From positions 1 to 64,000 of the forward strand of contig CAMHOY010000012.1 of assembly GCA_946186915.1 (NCBI GenBank): 64,000 bases of DNA, in the 5' to 3' direction. Origin of the DNA: an uncultured Bacteroidales bacterium. Its GTDB lineage: Bacteria; Bacteroidota; Bacteroidia; Bacteroidales; Paludibacteraceae. Below, in pieces: positions 51,172 to 62,444 of this stretch. Numbering within the stretch: the stretch's first letter is position 1; every line of letters begins with the position of its first letter. The position numbers were made by a program, and so were the translations under genes. Under the pieces are notes generated by a model. That model had not been told where the DNA came from. It made no database searches and saw nothing but the letters and a program-made list of their open reading frames with translations.

Positions 51172-52284
51172 ATGGAACACCTTAAGGTTTATTTCACTGC
51201 AGCGTACTGGCGCGAACTGCTGAGCAATTTCGGACATGCGCTTTGTACCTTTAAGTTCTGGAAAGAACTGCTGATGATGACGGCCGGCATGAGTCTCGGC
51301 GCAGCCGCTGTCTATTATTTCCTTATGCCGAGTCATCTGATCGTCGGTTCTATCTCCGGTCTCTCGATCGTACTCAACACCCTCATTGGCGGCGATGCAG
51401 ACACGTTCTCGTATATCGTGATGGGCATCAACGCTTTCCTATTGCTCTTGGCTTTCCTGCTGATCGGTAACGAGTTCGGCGCGAAGACCGTCTATACGGC
51501 GATGATTCTGGGTCCGTTGACCCAACTATGGGCGCGTATCTATCCGAATACCAACTTCACCCACCAGGTGATCAACAATCCCGATATCCTCGCACAACTG
51601 CAGGCGGGACAGACAGTGCTTGATGCGCACGGCCACCCGTACGTCTTGAGCCGTTCGGGCGAGGTGTTGGAGCAAGTACGCGAGTCGGTGATGAGCGGCG
51701 GACTGGGAGTAGGCGATGTGTGGTTCGACCTCATCTGCTTCGTGCTCTTACTCAGTGCCTGCCAGGCCTTCCTCTTCCGCATCAACGCTTCTACAGGCGG
51801 TCTCGACATACTCGGCAAGATTGTCAATAAATACCTGCATTTTGATATCGGTACTTCGGTTGCCATCGGAGGGATCATCATCTGCTGTACGTCCTTCCTG
51901 ATCAACGACTTCCGCATGGTGGTTATCGGTATCATCGGAACATGGATCAACGGTCTGGCGATAGACTACTTCACCGCCTCGCTTAACAAACGCAAACGCG
52001 TATGTATTATCTCTAATGAACACGAGCGCATACGTGAGTTCATCATCAACAAACTGCTGCGCGGCTGCTCGCTGTACGATGTACAGGGCGGTTATAGCGG
52101 CGAAGCGCACAAAGAGATACAAGTGCTGCTCACGCAGGACGAGTTCTCCAGCCTCATGGCTTTCGTGCGCGATAGCAAAATGCAGGCTTTCATCACCGCC
52201 GGTAACTGCTCCGAAGTTTACGGCCTCTGGGCAAAGCATTACAAGCATAACGGCAAACTGGAAGCATCCGTAGAAGACAAATAA
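51172..52284 (+). CDS. YitT-family membrane protein with DUF2179 domain
   Basis: Start ATG 51172 (MEHLKVYFTAAYWRELL), since the upstream TTG lies inside lysC. The 370-residue protein has about five hydrophobic segments (including GAAAVYYFLMPSHLIVGSISGL) and a C-terminal DUF2179 soluble domain with YDVQGGYSGEAHKEIQVLL and FITAGNCSEVYG. It is a common Bacteroidetes membrane protein of unknown transport role. Confidence 0.8.
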   Translation: MEHLKVYFTAAYWRELLSNFGHALCTFKFWKELLMMTAGMSLGAAAVYYFLMPSHLIVGSISGLSIVLNTLIGGDADTFSYIVMGINAFLLLLAFLLIGNEFGAKTVYTAMILGPLTQLWARIYPNTNFTHQVINNPDILAQLQAGQTVLDAHGHPYVLSRSGEVLEQVRESVMSGGLGVGDVWFDLICFVLLLSACQAFLFRINASTGGLDILGKIVNKYLHFDIGTSVAIGGIIICCTSFLINDFRMVVIGIIGTWINGLAIDYFTASLNKRKRVCIISNEHERIREFIINKLLRGCSLYDVQGGYSGEAHKEIQVLLTQDEFSSLMAFVRDSKMQAFITAGNCSEVYGLWAKHYKHNGKLEASVEDK

Positions 52285-52295
52285 CAAACAAAGAT

Positions 52296-53195
52296 ATGAA
52301 ACCAACATTATTTATTTTGGCCGCCGGTATGGGAAGCCGTTACGGCGGACTCAAACAACTCGACGGACTCGGTCCTAACGGCGAGACCATCATGGACTAC
52401 AGCGTTTTTGACGCTCTGCGTGCAGGATTTGGCAAGATCGTGTTCGTTATCCGCAAGGATTTCGAAGCGGATTTCCGCGACAAAGTGCTGTCCAAGTATG
52501 CAGACAAAGTGCCCTGCGAAGTGTGCTTCCAGGCAATCGACAAAGTGCCGGAAGGCTGCACTTTCAACCCTGAGCGCGCCAAACCTTGGGGTACCAACCA
52601 CGCCGTGCTCATGGCGAAAGATATCATTCATGAACCCTTTGCCGTCATCAACGCCGATGACTTCTACGGCCGTGAGTCCTTCCAGGTCTTAGCCGACTAT
52701 CTGCGTTCGATCGTGGGCACCGAGGGTAAGTACTGCATGGTCGGTTACCGCGTAGCGAACACCCTCAGCGAGAACGGAGCTGTCAGTCGCGGTGTATGTA
52801 CCACCGATGCTGACGGACTGTTGACGGATGTCGTGGAGCGCACGAAGATAGAGGATAAGAACGGCACTATCGTCTTCACTGAAGGCGATGTCGATACACC
52901 GCTTGACCCGCATACACCCGTGTCGATGAACATGTGGGGCTTCACACCGGAGTACTTCCAATACACGGAGAAAGCTTTCCGCACTTTCCTCGCCGAGCAT
53001 GGTCAGGAACTGAAATCGGAATTCTATATCCCGACGCTCGTGAACCAGCTCATCGGAGAAGGCAAGGCTTCCTGTCGCGTACTTGATACCCCATCGAAAT
53101 GGTTCGGCGTGACCTATGCAGAGGATCGTCCGCAGGTGGTAATGAAAATCAATCAACTCATCGCCAAGGGAGAATATCCCGCTAAATTATTTTAA
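52296..53195 (+). CDS. Sugar nucleotidyltransferase
   Basis: The 299-residue protein has LFILAAGMGSRYGGLKQLDGLGPNGETIMDY, the nucleotidyltransferase G-x-G-x-R-x(n)-K motif, and VINADDFYGRESFQVLADYL with the metal-binding Asp. It is likely a UTP/CTP-dependent hexose-1-phosphate transferase, followed directly by galE. Confidence 0.8.
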   Translation: MKPTLFILAAGMGSRYGGLKQLDGLGPNGETIMDYSVFDALRAGFGKIVFVIRKDFEADFRDKVLSKYADKVPCEVCFQAIDKVPEGCTFNPERAKPWGTNHAVLMAKDIIHEPFAVINADDFYGRESFQVLADYLRSIVGTEGKYCMVGYRVANTLSENGAVSRGVCTTDADGLLTDVVERTKIEDKNGTIVFTEGDVDTPLDPHTPVSMNMWGFTPEYFQYTEKAFRTFLAEHGQELKSEFYIPTLVNQLIGEGKASCRVLDTPSKWFGVTYAEDRPQVVMKINQLIAKGEYPAKLF

Positions 53196-53196
53196 C

Positions 53197-54225
53197 ATGG
53201 CAAGAATACTTGTAACCGGTGGAACCGGATATATTGGATCGCATACGACGGTGGAACTGATGCAGCAGGGCTACGATGTGACCATCGTGGATAACCTCAG
53301 CAACTCGTCCATCGACGTCTTAGACGGCATCGCCAAGATAGTAGGACGCAAACCCGCGTTTGCGAATATCGACTGCGGTAACTTCATGGATCTGGATAAT
53401 GTCTTCCGTGCATATCCCGATATTGTCGGAGTGATTCATTTCGCGGCCAGCAAGGCGGTAGGCGAGTCGGTTGAGAAACCGCTGCTCTATTATCGGAATA
53501 ACCTCGGCAGTCTCTGTACGCTGCTTGAAGTAATGAAGTTGCACCAAGTGCCGAATATCGTCTTCTCTTCGTCCTGTACTGTCTATGGTCAGCCGGACGC
53601 AGCTCACCTGCCTGTTGACGAGACGGCGCCTATTCAAAAAGCGCTCTCGCCTTACGGCAACACCAAGCAGATCAATGAAGAGATTATCTGCGATGAGGCG
53701 CATGCAGACAAGAATTTGCATGCGACGATCCTTCGTTACTTCAATCCTATCGGCGCGCATCCGTCGGCACTTATCGGAGAACTGCCGAATGGCGTTCCGC
53801 AAAACCTGCTGCCGTTCATCACCCAGACAGCAGCCGGACTTCGTCCCGAACTGAAGGTTTTCGGCGACGACTATAACACGCCGGACGGATCGTGTATCCG
53901 CGATTATATTTATGTAGTCGATCTCGCCAAAGCGCACGTGAAAGCCATCGACCGTATGCTTCATGCCAAGGATCGCGAGCAGGTGGAGGTCTTCAACCTC
54001 GGTACGGGAACAGGCCTGAGTGTGCTTACGCTCATCAACGAGTTCGAGGCCGCTACGGGCGTGAAGATCCCATATACCATCGTCGGTCGTCGTGAAGGCG
54101 ATATCGAGAAAGTATGGGCTGCGCCGAAGAAAGCCAACGAAGTATTGGGATGGAGGGCGGATACTCCTATTCGCGAAGTGCTAGCCTCCGCATGGAAATG
54201 GGAGAAGCATATTAGAAATTTGTAA
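53197..54225 (+). CDS. galE: UDP-glucose 4-epimerase
   Basis: The 342-residue protein has TGGTGYIGSHT, FAASKAVGESVEKPLLYYRNN, FSSSCTVYG and Y-x-x-x-K in SPYGNTKQINEE. These are the SDR epimerase signatures. It interconverts UDP-glucose and UDP-galactose (or the GlcNAc forms) for the glycan. Confidence 0.9.
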   Translation: MARILVTGGTGYIGSHTTVELMQQGYDVTIVDNLSNSSIDVLDGIAKIVGRKPAFANIDCGNFMDLDNVFRAYPDIVGVIHFAASKAVGESVEKPLLYYRNNLGSLCTLLEVMKLHQVPNIVFSSSCTVYGQPDAAHLPVDETAPIQKALSPYGNTKQINEEIICDEAHADKNLHATILRYFNPIGAHPSALIGELPNGVPQNLLPFITQTAAGLRPELKVFGDDYNTPDGSCIRDYIYVVDLAKAHVKAIDRMLHAKDREQVEVFNLGTGTGLSVLTLINEFEAATGVKIPYTIVGRREGDIEKVWAAPKKANEVLGWRADTPIREVLASAWKWEKHIRNL

Positions 54226-54236
54226 TTGGCGATTAG

Positions 54237-55232
54237 ATGCTCTATCCTTTTAAATTTCAGGCGCAGTTGTTCCATAAGATTTGGGGCGGACATACCATCG
54301 AACAATGGTATGACCATGTGCCTGCCGACTATGAGAACGTAGGCGAGGCGTGGGTGATGTCGGATGTGGAGAAATATCCGACGGAGGTCGTCAATGGTTC
54401 ACATGCCGGAGACAGCCTGCAAGACTTGCTGGAGGTGTATATGGATGAACTGGTTGGAGAACGTGTGTATGAATTATTCGGCAACCATTTCCCTTTGCTG
54501 CTCAAGTTCATTGATGCAACGGACGACCTGTCTATACAAGTGCATCCGGATGATGAGTACGCCTTGGAGAACGAGCAGTGTCTTGGTAAAACGGAGATGT
54601 GGTACGTACTCCCATCGTCCGAAGAGGCTTCCATCTATTTAGGGTGGAACAAGGAGATGAATGCGTCGTTGATCCATTCCGCCATTCAGGACGGTTCTCT
54701 CGCGCGTTACCTGCGCGAATATAAGGTACGCGCGGGCGATGTAGCATATATACCTTCGGGAACGGTGCATGCCATGCGGCGTAATACCATCGTGGCGGAG
54801 ATCCAGGAGAACAGCGACGTCACCTACCGTCTGTATGACTATAACCGCGTAGGAAATGACGGACGTATGCGTCCTCTCAAACTTGACAAGGCGCTGCAGG
54901 TAATGGATTTCAGTCCGAAGAACGAGGCAACCCTGACGCATCCGGAAAGCAAAGAGAACGGAGCGGTGAACCTGCGTAAGACCCCGTATTTTACTGCCAA
55001 CCTGCTGACCCTCTCCACCGCTGCGCAGCGCGACTATGCACCGCTGGATAGTTTTGTGGCATTCATGTGCGTGGAAGGAGCCTGTATCATCGACGCACTC
55101 GACTGCGAAGCGGAAGACAAATCCGTGACTATGCGTACCGGCGAGGCCGTGCTTATTCCGGCTATGCTGAATGACATACGCATCACGCCGCAGGGCGCGT
55201 GCCGACTTTTGGAGATATATCTGGAAGAATAA
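54237..55232 (+). CDS. manA: Mannose-6-phosphate isomerase, class I
   Basis: The 331-residue cupin protein has KFIDATDDLSIQVHPDDEYA with zinc-binding His, KTEMWYVL, PSGTVHAMRRNTIVAEIQE and SDVTYRLYDY, the type I PMI motifs. It converts mannose-6-phosphate and fructose-6-phosphate, feeding GDP-mannose synthesis. It ends right at a bidirectional terminator. Confidence 0.9.
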   Translation: MLYPFKFQAQLFHKIWGGHTIEQWYDHVPADYENVGEAWVMSDVEKYPTEVVNGSHAGDSLQDLLEVYMDELVGERVYELFGNHFPLLLKFIDATDDLSIQVHPDDEYALENEQCLGKTEMWYVLPSSEEASIYLGWNKEMNASLIHSAIQDGSLARYLREYKVRAGDVAYIPSGTVHAMRRNTIVAEIQENSDVTYRLYDYNRVGNDGRMRPLKLDKALQVMDFSPKNEATLTHPESKENGAVNLRKTPYFTANLLTLSTAAQRDYAPLDSFVAFMCVEGACIIDALDCEAEDKSVTMRTGEAVLIPAMLNDIRITPQGACRLLEIYLEE

Positions 55233-55262
55233 AAAAAAAGAGGCAACCGCCTCTTTTTTTAT
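55231..55262. terminator. Bidirectional terminator between manA and rsmD
   Basis: The hairpin GAGGC-AACC-GCCTC is flanked by nine A and eight T residues, so it can end transcription both ways. It overlaps the stop region of the convergent rsmD gene. Confidence 0.9.
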
Positions 55263-55789
55263 TGGAAAAAACTGAAATGTACGCTACCGTAGGTACGCGT
55301 CTCTACATGATTCGGATGACTCGTGAAGTCCGTGTCTTTGCCGTGCTCTATCACCAGCCAGCCTTCGGGTTTCAATATGTCTTGTGTGAGAATGCAGTCA
55401 GGCAGAGTAGGTAAGGCTTCCAAGGCGTACGGCGGATCGGCGAAGATCAGGTCGTACTTGGTACGGCACGCATTCAGAAACTTGAACACATCGCCGCGGA
55501 TGACGGATAAGTTGCGGATACCTAATTGTTTGCAGCATGCGATGATCCAGTTCTGCTGTACATGCGCAATCTCCACAGCTGTCACTTCCCGTGCACCCCG
55601 ACTGACGCACTCGATGCCGATACCTCCGGTACCCGCAAAGAGATCCAGCATGTCGATGCCTTCCAAGTCCATGCGGTTGTTCAGCAGATTAAACAGGCTC
55701 TCCTTGGCAAAGTCCGTTGTGGGCCTTGCGGTTATATTTTTAGGGGGCGACAACCGCCGCCCCCCATATTTGCCTGAGATAATTCTCAT
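55259..55789 (-). CDS. rsmD: 16S rRNA (guanine(966)-N2)-methyltransferase
   Basis: The 176-residue protein starts MRIISGKYGGRRLSPPKN and has LDLFAGTGGIGIEC for SAM binding and IFADPPYALEAL (D-P-P-Y). These are signatures of RsmD. The spacer to the next gene is filled by AGAGTTTAGAGTT repeats on the minus strand. Confidence 0.9.
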   Translation of the reverse strand: MRIISGKYGGRRLSPPKNITARPTTDFAKESLFNLLNNRMDLEGIDMLDLFAGTGGIGIECVSRGAREVTAVEIAHVQQNWIIACCKQLGIRNLSVIRGDVFKFLNACRTKYDLIFADPPYALEALPTLPDCILTQDILKPEGWLVIEHGKDTDFTSHPNHVETRTYGSVHFSFFQ

Positions 55790-55829
55790 CTCTAACTCTA
55801 AACTCTAAACTTTCAACTAACGCTACGCG

Positions 55830-56588
55830 TTACTCCCAGTTACCGGCGTTATTGTTCGGCGAGAGGATGTCACCAACCTTCAGTCCGGGGTAGTGCTCCA
55901 GTTTCTGCTCGCGGTCGATGAGGTTCACCAACTCCTGCTTGTTCAGGTCGCCCAGATAACTCTCGAACGGCGCGCGTGCTTCGAACAGAGGAACGCGGAT
56001 ACCCTGACTGGTCTTATAGTCGTTGTTGACCTCGATCTCGAATAACTTACCCTCGCTGTACGGGATCTCTGTGATGGCTGCAATGCTCTTCTCGTCGTAC
56101 TCACCCTTGTAGAGCGACTGCAGCATGTTCGACTCGATGGTGTCGCGGCGGAAACCGGCCAGCCCATTCTTAATCACGTCTGCGTCATTCTCCCAGATGT
56201 AAGCATAGAGCGCATCCGGCGTATCAAAACTATTCTTCTTCAGCGCTTTCTTCTTTGCTTCATCGAGGATCTTAATAGCCTTCGGCTCAGTCAAACCAGC
56301 CTCCAACTGCTTGTCCGTCAGACTACCTTCCTTCAACACTTCTTTCTTCGGAGCGGTGCGGAGGAAAAGGAGCAGGCTGTCGTAGTTAGCCGTGAAACGG
56401 CCGTTCTGGTGATGAAACTCCACCTCTGCGGTACGCAAATCAACCAAGTGCTTAATCACCGCTACCTCACGCTCAGCGCGCGTGTTCTCAAACTTAATAG
56501 GGGTCGTGACGCTCTTTACACAGAATACTGTCATCAGTACTGCGCACACTGCGAGCACACAAATAACAATGAGTCTTCTTGCTTTCAT
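55830..56588 (-). CDS. Single-pass membrane protein, pilin-like type
   Basis: The 252-residue product has a hydrophobic N-terminal helix (LIVICVLAVCAVLMTVFCVK) followed by VIKHLVDLRTAEVEFHHQNGRF, a pattern of pseudopilin-like Bacteroidales proteins, then a charged domain. Function not established. Its promoter region to 56738 is shared divergently with the RSH gene. Confidence 0.5.
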   Translation of the reverse strand: MKARRLIVICVLAVCAVLMTVFCVKSVTTPIKFENTRAEREVAVIKHLVDLRTAEVEFHHQNGRFTANYDSLLLFLRTAPKKEVLKEGSLTDKQLEAGLTEPKAIKILDEAKKKALKKNSFDTPDALYAYIWENDADVIKNGLAGFRRDTIESNMLQSLYKGEYDEKSIAAITEIPYSEGKLFEIEVNNDYKTSQGIRVPLFEARAPFESYLGDLNKQELVNLIDREQKLEHYPGLKVGDILSPNNNAGNWE

Positions 56589-56685
56589 TATCGGTTAAAT
56601 TTAATATGTTTGCAAAATTTCGCTGCAAAAGTACTATTTTTTTTTGATATATGCAAAATTTTGTGAAAAATAATCGCGTTTATTT

Positions 56686-56714
56686 GTATAAATAGAAAAT
56701 TTTCACTAAATTTG
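56686..56714 (+). promoter_or_regulatory. Promoter of the truncated RSH gene
   Basis: TTG at about 56684-56686 and the -7 box TAAATTTG at 56707-56714 stand 24 bases before the ATG at 56739. The gene therefore has a native-looking promoter close to its start. Confidence 0.65.
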
Positions 56715-56738
56715 CGGACGTTTTTTGAATAGACCCTT

Positions 56739-58187
56739 ATGGAAGACAGCAATAAAGTCCTTTATGACATCCTCAATGAGCGTCTGGAACTGCTCCGCCA
56801 GTTAGACGCGGAAGGTGACTCTGAGCGCCGTCGCCACATTGCAAAAGAGACGCAGACATTACATGCGCCTATGGCGCACCGTTTGGGTCTTTATCAGATT
56901 AAGACGGAGATGGAGGATCTCGCGTTGAAGTTCCTCGACTACGATACCTACAAGTACATCGCGCATGAGTTGAATGCGAAGAAGACGGAACGCGAGGCGT
57001 ATATCGCGTCGTTCATCGCGCCGTTGGAGGAGAAACTCAAAGCAGAAGGATTCACCTTTACCATCAAGGGTCGCCCGAAATCCATTCATTCCATCTACCA
57101 TAAGATGCAAGCGCAGCACTGCGGTGTGGACAAGATCTACGACCTCTTTGCGATTCGTATCATTCTTGATTCTCCTTTGGAGAAAGAGAAATCGGATTGC
57201 TGGCAAGTCTATTCCCTCATCACGGATATCTTCCCGCCTAACCCCAAACGTCTGCGTGACTGGTTGTCTGTTCCGAAGGAGAACGGCTATGAGTCGTTGC
57301 ATACGACGGTACTCGGCCCGGATAAACGATGGGTAGAAGTGCAGATCCGTACCAAGCGCATGGACGAAATAGCGGAAAAAGGAGTAGCGGCTCACTGGTC
57401 GTACAAAGGAGTCAAGGGTTCGCTTGTGCAGCGCAAGGGAGACGTGTATGTCTTCACGCCTACGGGGGACCTCCGCCGACTGCCGGAAGGCGCTACGGTG
57501 CTTGACTTCGCATACTCAATCCATAGCGAGGTAGGTGCGCATTGCGTAGGAGGTACCATCCGAAATCAGAACGTATCTATCCGTCAGAAACTGGAGAACG
57601 GCGACCAGGTGTCCGTCCTCACGTCCCCGAACCAGCATCCTAATGCCGACTGGCTCAATTTCGTTGCATCCACCAAGGCGAAGAACAAGATTCGCCAGGC
57701 GCTCAAAGAAGTGGAGTACAAACAGGCGGCGGAAGGTAAGGAGATTATCGACCGTAAGTTCAAGAACTGGAAGATAGCGTACACCGAAGGTGACATCACC
57801 AAGATGGCCATACGTTTGGGCTATAAGGCGGTGTCAGACATGTACCAGTCGGTAGCTACCGGCAAGGAGGATGTGCAGCGGCTCCGCGATGTGCTTACTG
57901 AACCCGAAGAAACACCTACACAACGCGAACATACGGAGTATGTGGATAAAAGCGAACTCAAGGGCTTGGCGATCGAGGTGGATATGAACGTGAAGAACGT
58001 GGATTACAATCTCTCCAAGTGTTGCAACCCGCAGCCCGGAGACCCGATTTTCGCTTTCGTCTCGGTGCTCAAAGGAATCCGTATCCACCGTTGTGACTGC
58101 CCGAATGCCGATGACATCCGAAACAGATATCCGTATAGGGTACTTCCTGCCCGCTGGGCGAAGAAAGGGGAAAGAGTGAAAGAGTGA
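56739..58187 (+). CDS. RelA/SpoT homologue lacking HD and ACT domains
   Basis: The 482-residue protein starts within the region normally between the HD and synthetase domains ([23 protein letters not shown]). It has the synthetase domain ([34 protein letters not shown]) and the TGS domain ([23 protein letters not shown]). It ends in the zinc-finger region ([24 protein letters not shown]) with tail RVKE encoded by the GAAAGAGTGA repeat. RSH proteins usually have about 730 residues; here the HD hydrolase and C-terminal ACT domain are missing. It may be a constitutive (p)ppGpp synthetase balanced by another hydrolase. Confidence 0.8.
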   Translation: MEDSNKVLYDILNERLELLRQLDAEGDSERRRHIAKETQTLHAPMAHRLGLYQIKTEMEDLALKFLDYDTYKYIAHELNAKKTEREAYIASFIAPLEEKLKAEGFTFTIKGRPKSIHSIYHKMQAQHCGVDKIYDLFAIRIILDSPLEKEKSDCWQVYSLITDIFPPNPKRLRDWLSVPKENGYESLHTTVLGPDKRWVEVQIRTKRMDEIAEKGVAAHWSYKGVKGSLVQRKGDVYVFTPTGDLRRLPEGATVLDFAYSIHSEVGAHCVGGTIRNQNVSIRQKLENGDQVSVLTSPNQHPNADWLNFVASTKAKNKIRQALKEVEYKQAAEGKEIIDRKFKNWKIAYTEGDITKMAIRLGYKAVSDMYQSVATGKEDVQRLRDVLTEPEETPTQREHTEYVDKSELKGLAIEVDMNVKNVDYNLSKCCNPQPGDPIFAFVSVLKGIRIHRCDCPNADDIRNRYPYRVLPARWAKKGERVKE

Positions 58188-58191
58188 GAGA

Positions 58192-58806
58192 GTGAGTGAG
58201 TATCCAAGTATATTATTAGAGCAGGCAGTGAACCAGATGAGTTCGCTTCCCGGGGTAGGGCGCCGGACGGCGCTGCGACTGGTGTTGCACTTGTTGCGGC
58301 AGTCGGATGAACAGGTTGAGGCGTTTGCAGGGGCGTTCACGCGACTGAAGAAGGAAGTGGTGTACTGCCGCGAATGTCATAATATTTCCGACACGGAGAT
58401 ATGTCCGATATGTGCCTCTACGCGCCGTGACCACGCGACGATATGCGTTGTGGAGAACGTGCAGGATGTCATGTCCATCGAGAATACAGGCCAGTACACC
58501 GGTGTGTATCACGTGCTCGGAGGTGTTATCTCGCCGATGGAAGGAATAGGACCCAAAGATATTGAGATCGACAGTCTCATCGAGCGCATAGCGAAGGAAA
58601 ATATCGATGAAATCATCTTGGCGTTACCCACGACCATGGAAGGCGACACCACAAATTTCTATATCTATCGTAGGATACAGAATGCCGGTATAGACGTGAA
58701 GATTTCGCAGATTGCCCGCGGAGTCGCCGTCGGCAACCAACTCGAATATACGGATGAGATCACCCTCGGTCGCTCCATTGTCAATCGAACAGAATTTAAA
58801 GGCTGA
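58192..58806 (+). CDS. recR: Recombination protein RecR
   Basis: GTG start within GAGTGAGTGAG repeat. The 204-residue protein has [20 protein letters not shown], zinc finger [16 protein letters not shown] and Toprim region [15 protein letters not shown]. It works with RecFO in gap repair. Confidence 0.9.
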   Translation: MSEYPSILLEQAVNQMSSLPGVGRRTALRLVLHLLRQSDEQVEAFAGAFTRLKKEVVYCRECHNISDTEICPICASTRRDHATICVVENVQDVMSIENTGQYTGVYHVLGGVISPMEGIGPKDIEIDSLIERIAKENIDEIILALPTTMEGDTTNFYIYRRIQNAGIDVKISQIARGVAVGNQLEYTDEITLGRSIVNRTEFKG

Positions 58807-58819
58807 AAATAGAATATAT

Positions 58820-59254
58820 ATGGAAAACGTAGTTAGAAAACTTAATTGGATTTATTATGGTCAGATGGTCATAGCGCTTATCGTGCTGAGTGCGATGTAC
58901 TATGCCTTTTCGAAAGGACTGTACGAGCCATGGGACAGGTTGTCCGCGAAAGGTCAGCTCATTCAGTACATCATCATCTTTGACGCGCTGATCACCATTC
59001 CGCTCGGATTGTATCTTGTCAAACTGTTTAAGCCGAAGACTGATAAGCAATATTTCAAAGTTGCGGCTTCCCGCATCCTGCTGGCCAGTAACGCGATGCC
59101 GATTGGTATACTCGCTTATTACGGTTTCGGATGTTACCAGTCTATGCTCTGGGTAGCAGCTATTGCGGCTATTGCGTGGTATTTCTCAAAACCGACCATC
59201 GGAAAGATGGAGCAGGAGATGAAACCCGAGGACCCGAATCAAGAAACATATTAA
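58820..59254 (+). CDS. Four-helix membrane protein, function unknown
   Basis: Start ATG 58820 (MENVVRKLNWIYYGQMVIAL). The 144-residue product has about four hydrophobic helices and a C-terminal tail (KMEQEMKPEDPNQETY). It follows recR by 13 bases. No family assigned. Confidence 0.6.
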   Translation: MENVVRKLNWIYYGQMVIALIVLSAMYYAFSKGLYEPWDRLSAKGQLIQYIIIFDALITIPLGLYLVKLFKPKTDKQYFKVAASRILLASNAMPIGILAYYGFGCYQSMLWVAAIAAIAWYFSKPTIGKMEQEMKPEDPNQETY

Positions 59255-59261
59255 TATTAAG

Positions 59262-59397
59262 ACCTCTTACTGGCTAAGAGGGCTCTCCACCTCGGGACGT
59301 ACGCTAACGTAGTGCGTGCGGACCGAAGAGCGAGGGCATCCGAGTAACTACCCATAAAACATAGTTTTGTGGCGTTTACGAGGATAGCCAGCAGCGA
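59262..59397. other. Hairpin-rich spacer
   Basis: Palindromes CCTCTTAC-TGGC-TAAGAGG-like and ACGTACGCTAACGTAGTGCGT and others suggest a folded RNA or a mobile palindrome. I see no gene. It is not clearly the same family as the elements at 9983-18983. Confidence 0.35.
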
Positions 59398-59820
59398 ATG
59401 ATTATAGCATGTGATTTTGATGGGACCATCGTGACGCACGAGTACCCGAAAATAGGCAAACCTATCCCTTTTGCCATCCAGACGTTGAAGAAGTTGCAGG
59501 ACGAGGACCATCATCAGATCATCCTCTGGACAGTGCGCGAGGGCGCATTACTGCAAGAAGCGCTGGACTACTGCAAGGAGCGTGGCTTGGAGTTTTACGC
59601 AGTCAATTCCAACTATCCGGAGGAAGAACCCGAACATGGCACTCCGCGCAAGTTGGTGGCTGACCTGTGGATTGATGACCGTAACTTGGGAGGACTGCCT
59701 GACTGGGGCGTAATCTATAATATGATCCATTCCGGACATCCGTTTGATCCTGTTCCGCAAGGCAATATGGAGGACTTGCGCCCGAAGAAAAAAGGATTCT
59801 TTGAGCGGTTGTTTGACTAA
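59398..59820 (+). CDS. HAD-superfamily phosphatase, BT0820-like
   Basis: The 140-residue protein begins IIACDFDGTIVTHEYPKIGKP with nucleophile Asp in D-F-D-G-T, has IILWTVREGALLQEAL and DLWIDDRNLGG with the acidic pair. It is a typical small Bacteroidetes HAD hydrolase of unknown substrate. Confidence 0.85.
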   Translation: MIIACDFDGTIVTHEYPKIGKPIPFAIQTLKKLQDEDHHQIILWTVREGALLQEALDYCKERGLEFYAVNSNYPEEEPEHGTPRKLVADLWIDDRNLGGLPDWGVIYNMIHSGHPFDPVPQGNMEDLRPKKKGFFERLFD

Positions 59821-59888
59821 ATCAGACTAACGAGTCACTATCGAGAGACTATCGAATCAGGGTTAAATGCAGGTTAACACGGGGTTAA

Positions 59889-60407
59889 ATGCAGATAAAG
59901 TTAAGGAAAATAGAACCTACGGATTTGCCGTTCATCTATCAATGGGAGAACGATGCTTCGGTGTGGGCGGACGGCGCGAACCATAACCCGTTGTCCCAAC
60001 AGGACTTGCGCAGTTATATCGAGTCCACCACCGGTGATATCTATAAGGACGGTCAGTTACGGTTGATCATTGAAGAAACCTCTAACCCTCTAACCTCTAA
60101 CCCTCTAACCTTAGGTTGTATCGACCTCTTCGACTTCGACCCTCGTAACAGACGTGCGGCGATAGGTATGTATATCGCGCCGGAGTTCCGAGGTAAAGGA
60201 GTGGGGAAGGAGGCATTGCGCCTACTCGAAGACTATGCTTTCGGGCACTTGCACTTACGCGTGCTTTACGCCGTCATCGCTACAAAGAATACAGCCTGCA
60301 CAGCGCTTTACCGCCATGCAGGCTATAGTCCGTCGCCTCTTCCGAAGTGGACTCTGGAGGATGACGCGAATATATGGATTAAAAGTCCGATGACCAATGA
60401 CCAATAA
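59889..60407 (+). CDS. GNAT-family N-acetyltransferase with repeat insert
   Basis: The 172-residue protein has LRKIEPTDLPFIYQWENDASVW (family start) and RGKGVGKEALRLLEDYAF (CoA-binding loop). Between strands, TSNPLTSNPLTLGC is encoded by an in-frame CCTCTAACCCTCTAACC run at 60079-60113. Similar to Rim/Spe-type GNATs; acceptor unknown. Confidence 0.8.
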   Translation: MQIKLRKIEPTDLPFIYQWENDASVWADGANHNPLSQQDLRSYIESTTGDIYKDGQLRLIIEETSNPLTSNPLTLGCIDLFDFDPRNRRAAIGMYIAPEFRGKGVGKEALRLLEDYAFGHLHLRVLYAVIATKNTACTALYRHAGYSPSPLPKWTLEDDANIWIKSPMTNDQ

Positions 60408-60438
60408 AAAAATGGCACCGTTTGGTGCCATTTTTTAT
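60406..60438. terminator. Bidirectional terminator between the GNAT gene and groL
   Basis: AATGGCACC-GTTT-GGTGCCATT with A and T runs on either side. Confidence 0.9.
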
Positions 60439-60440
60439 TA

Positions 60441-62347
<1,907 letters not shown>

Positions 62348-62360
62348 TGTATTTTAGTTT

Positions 62361-62435
62361 TATAACGATTGATCGAAATCCATTTATCATTTATCAAATG
62401 CCGTGCCAATCGTTATATAACTGCCAAAATGGCAG
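62361..62435 (-). promoter_or_regulatory. GroESL control region: sigma-54-like promoter and palindromes
   Basis: On the minus strand TTGGCACGGCATTTGAT (62393-62409) is one base from the sigma-54 consensus TTGGCAC-N5-TTGCW. Upstream of it CTGCCATTTTGGCAG (62421-62435) is a perfect palindrome. TATAACGATTG/CAATCGTTATA (62361-62371, 62407-62417) is an 11-bp inverted repeat across the start region. Confidence 0.5.
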
Positions 62436-62444
62436 ACTTGTCAT

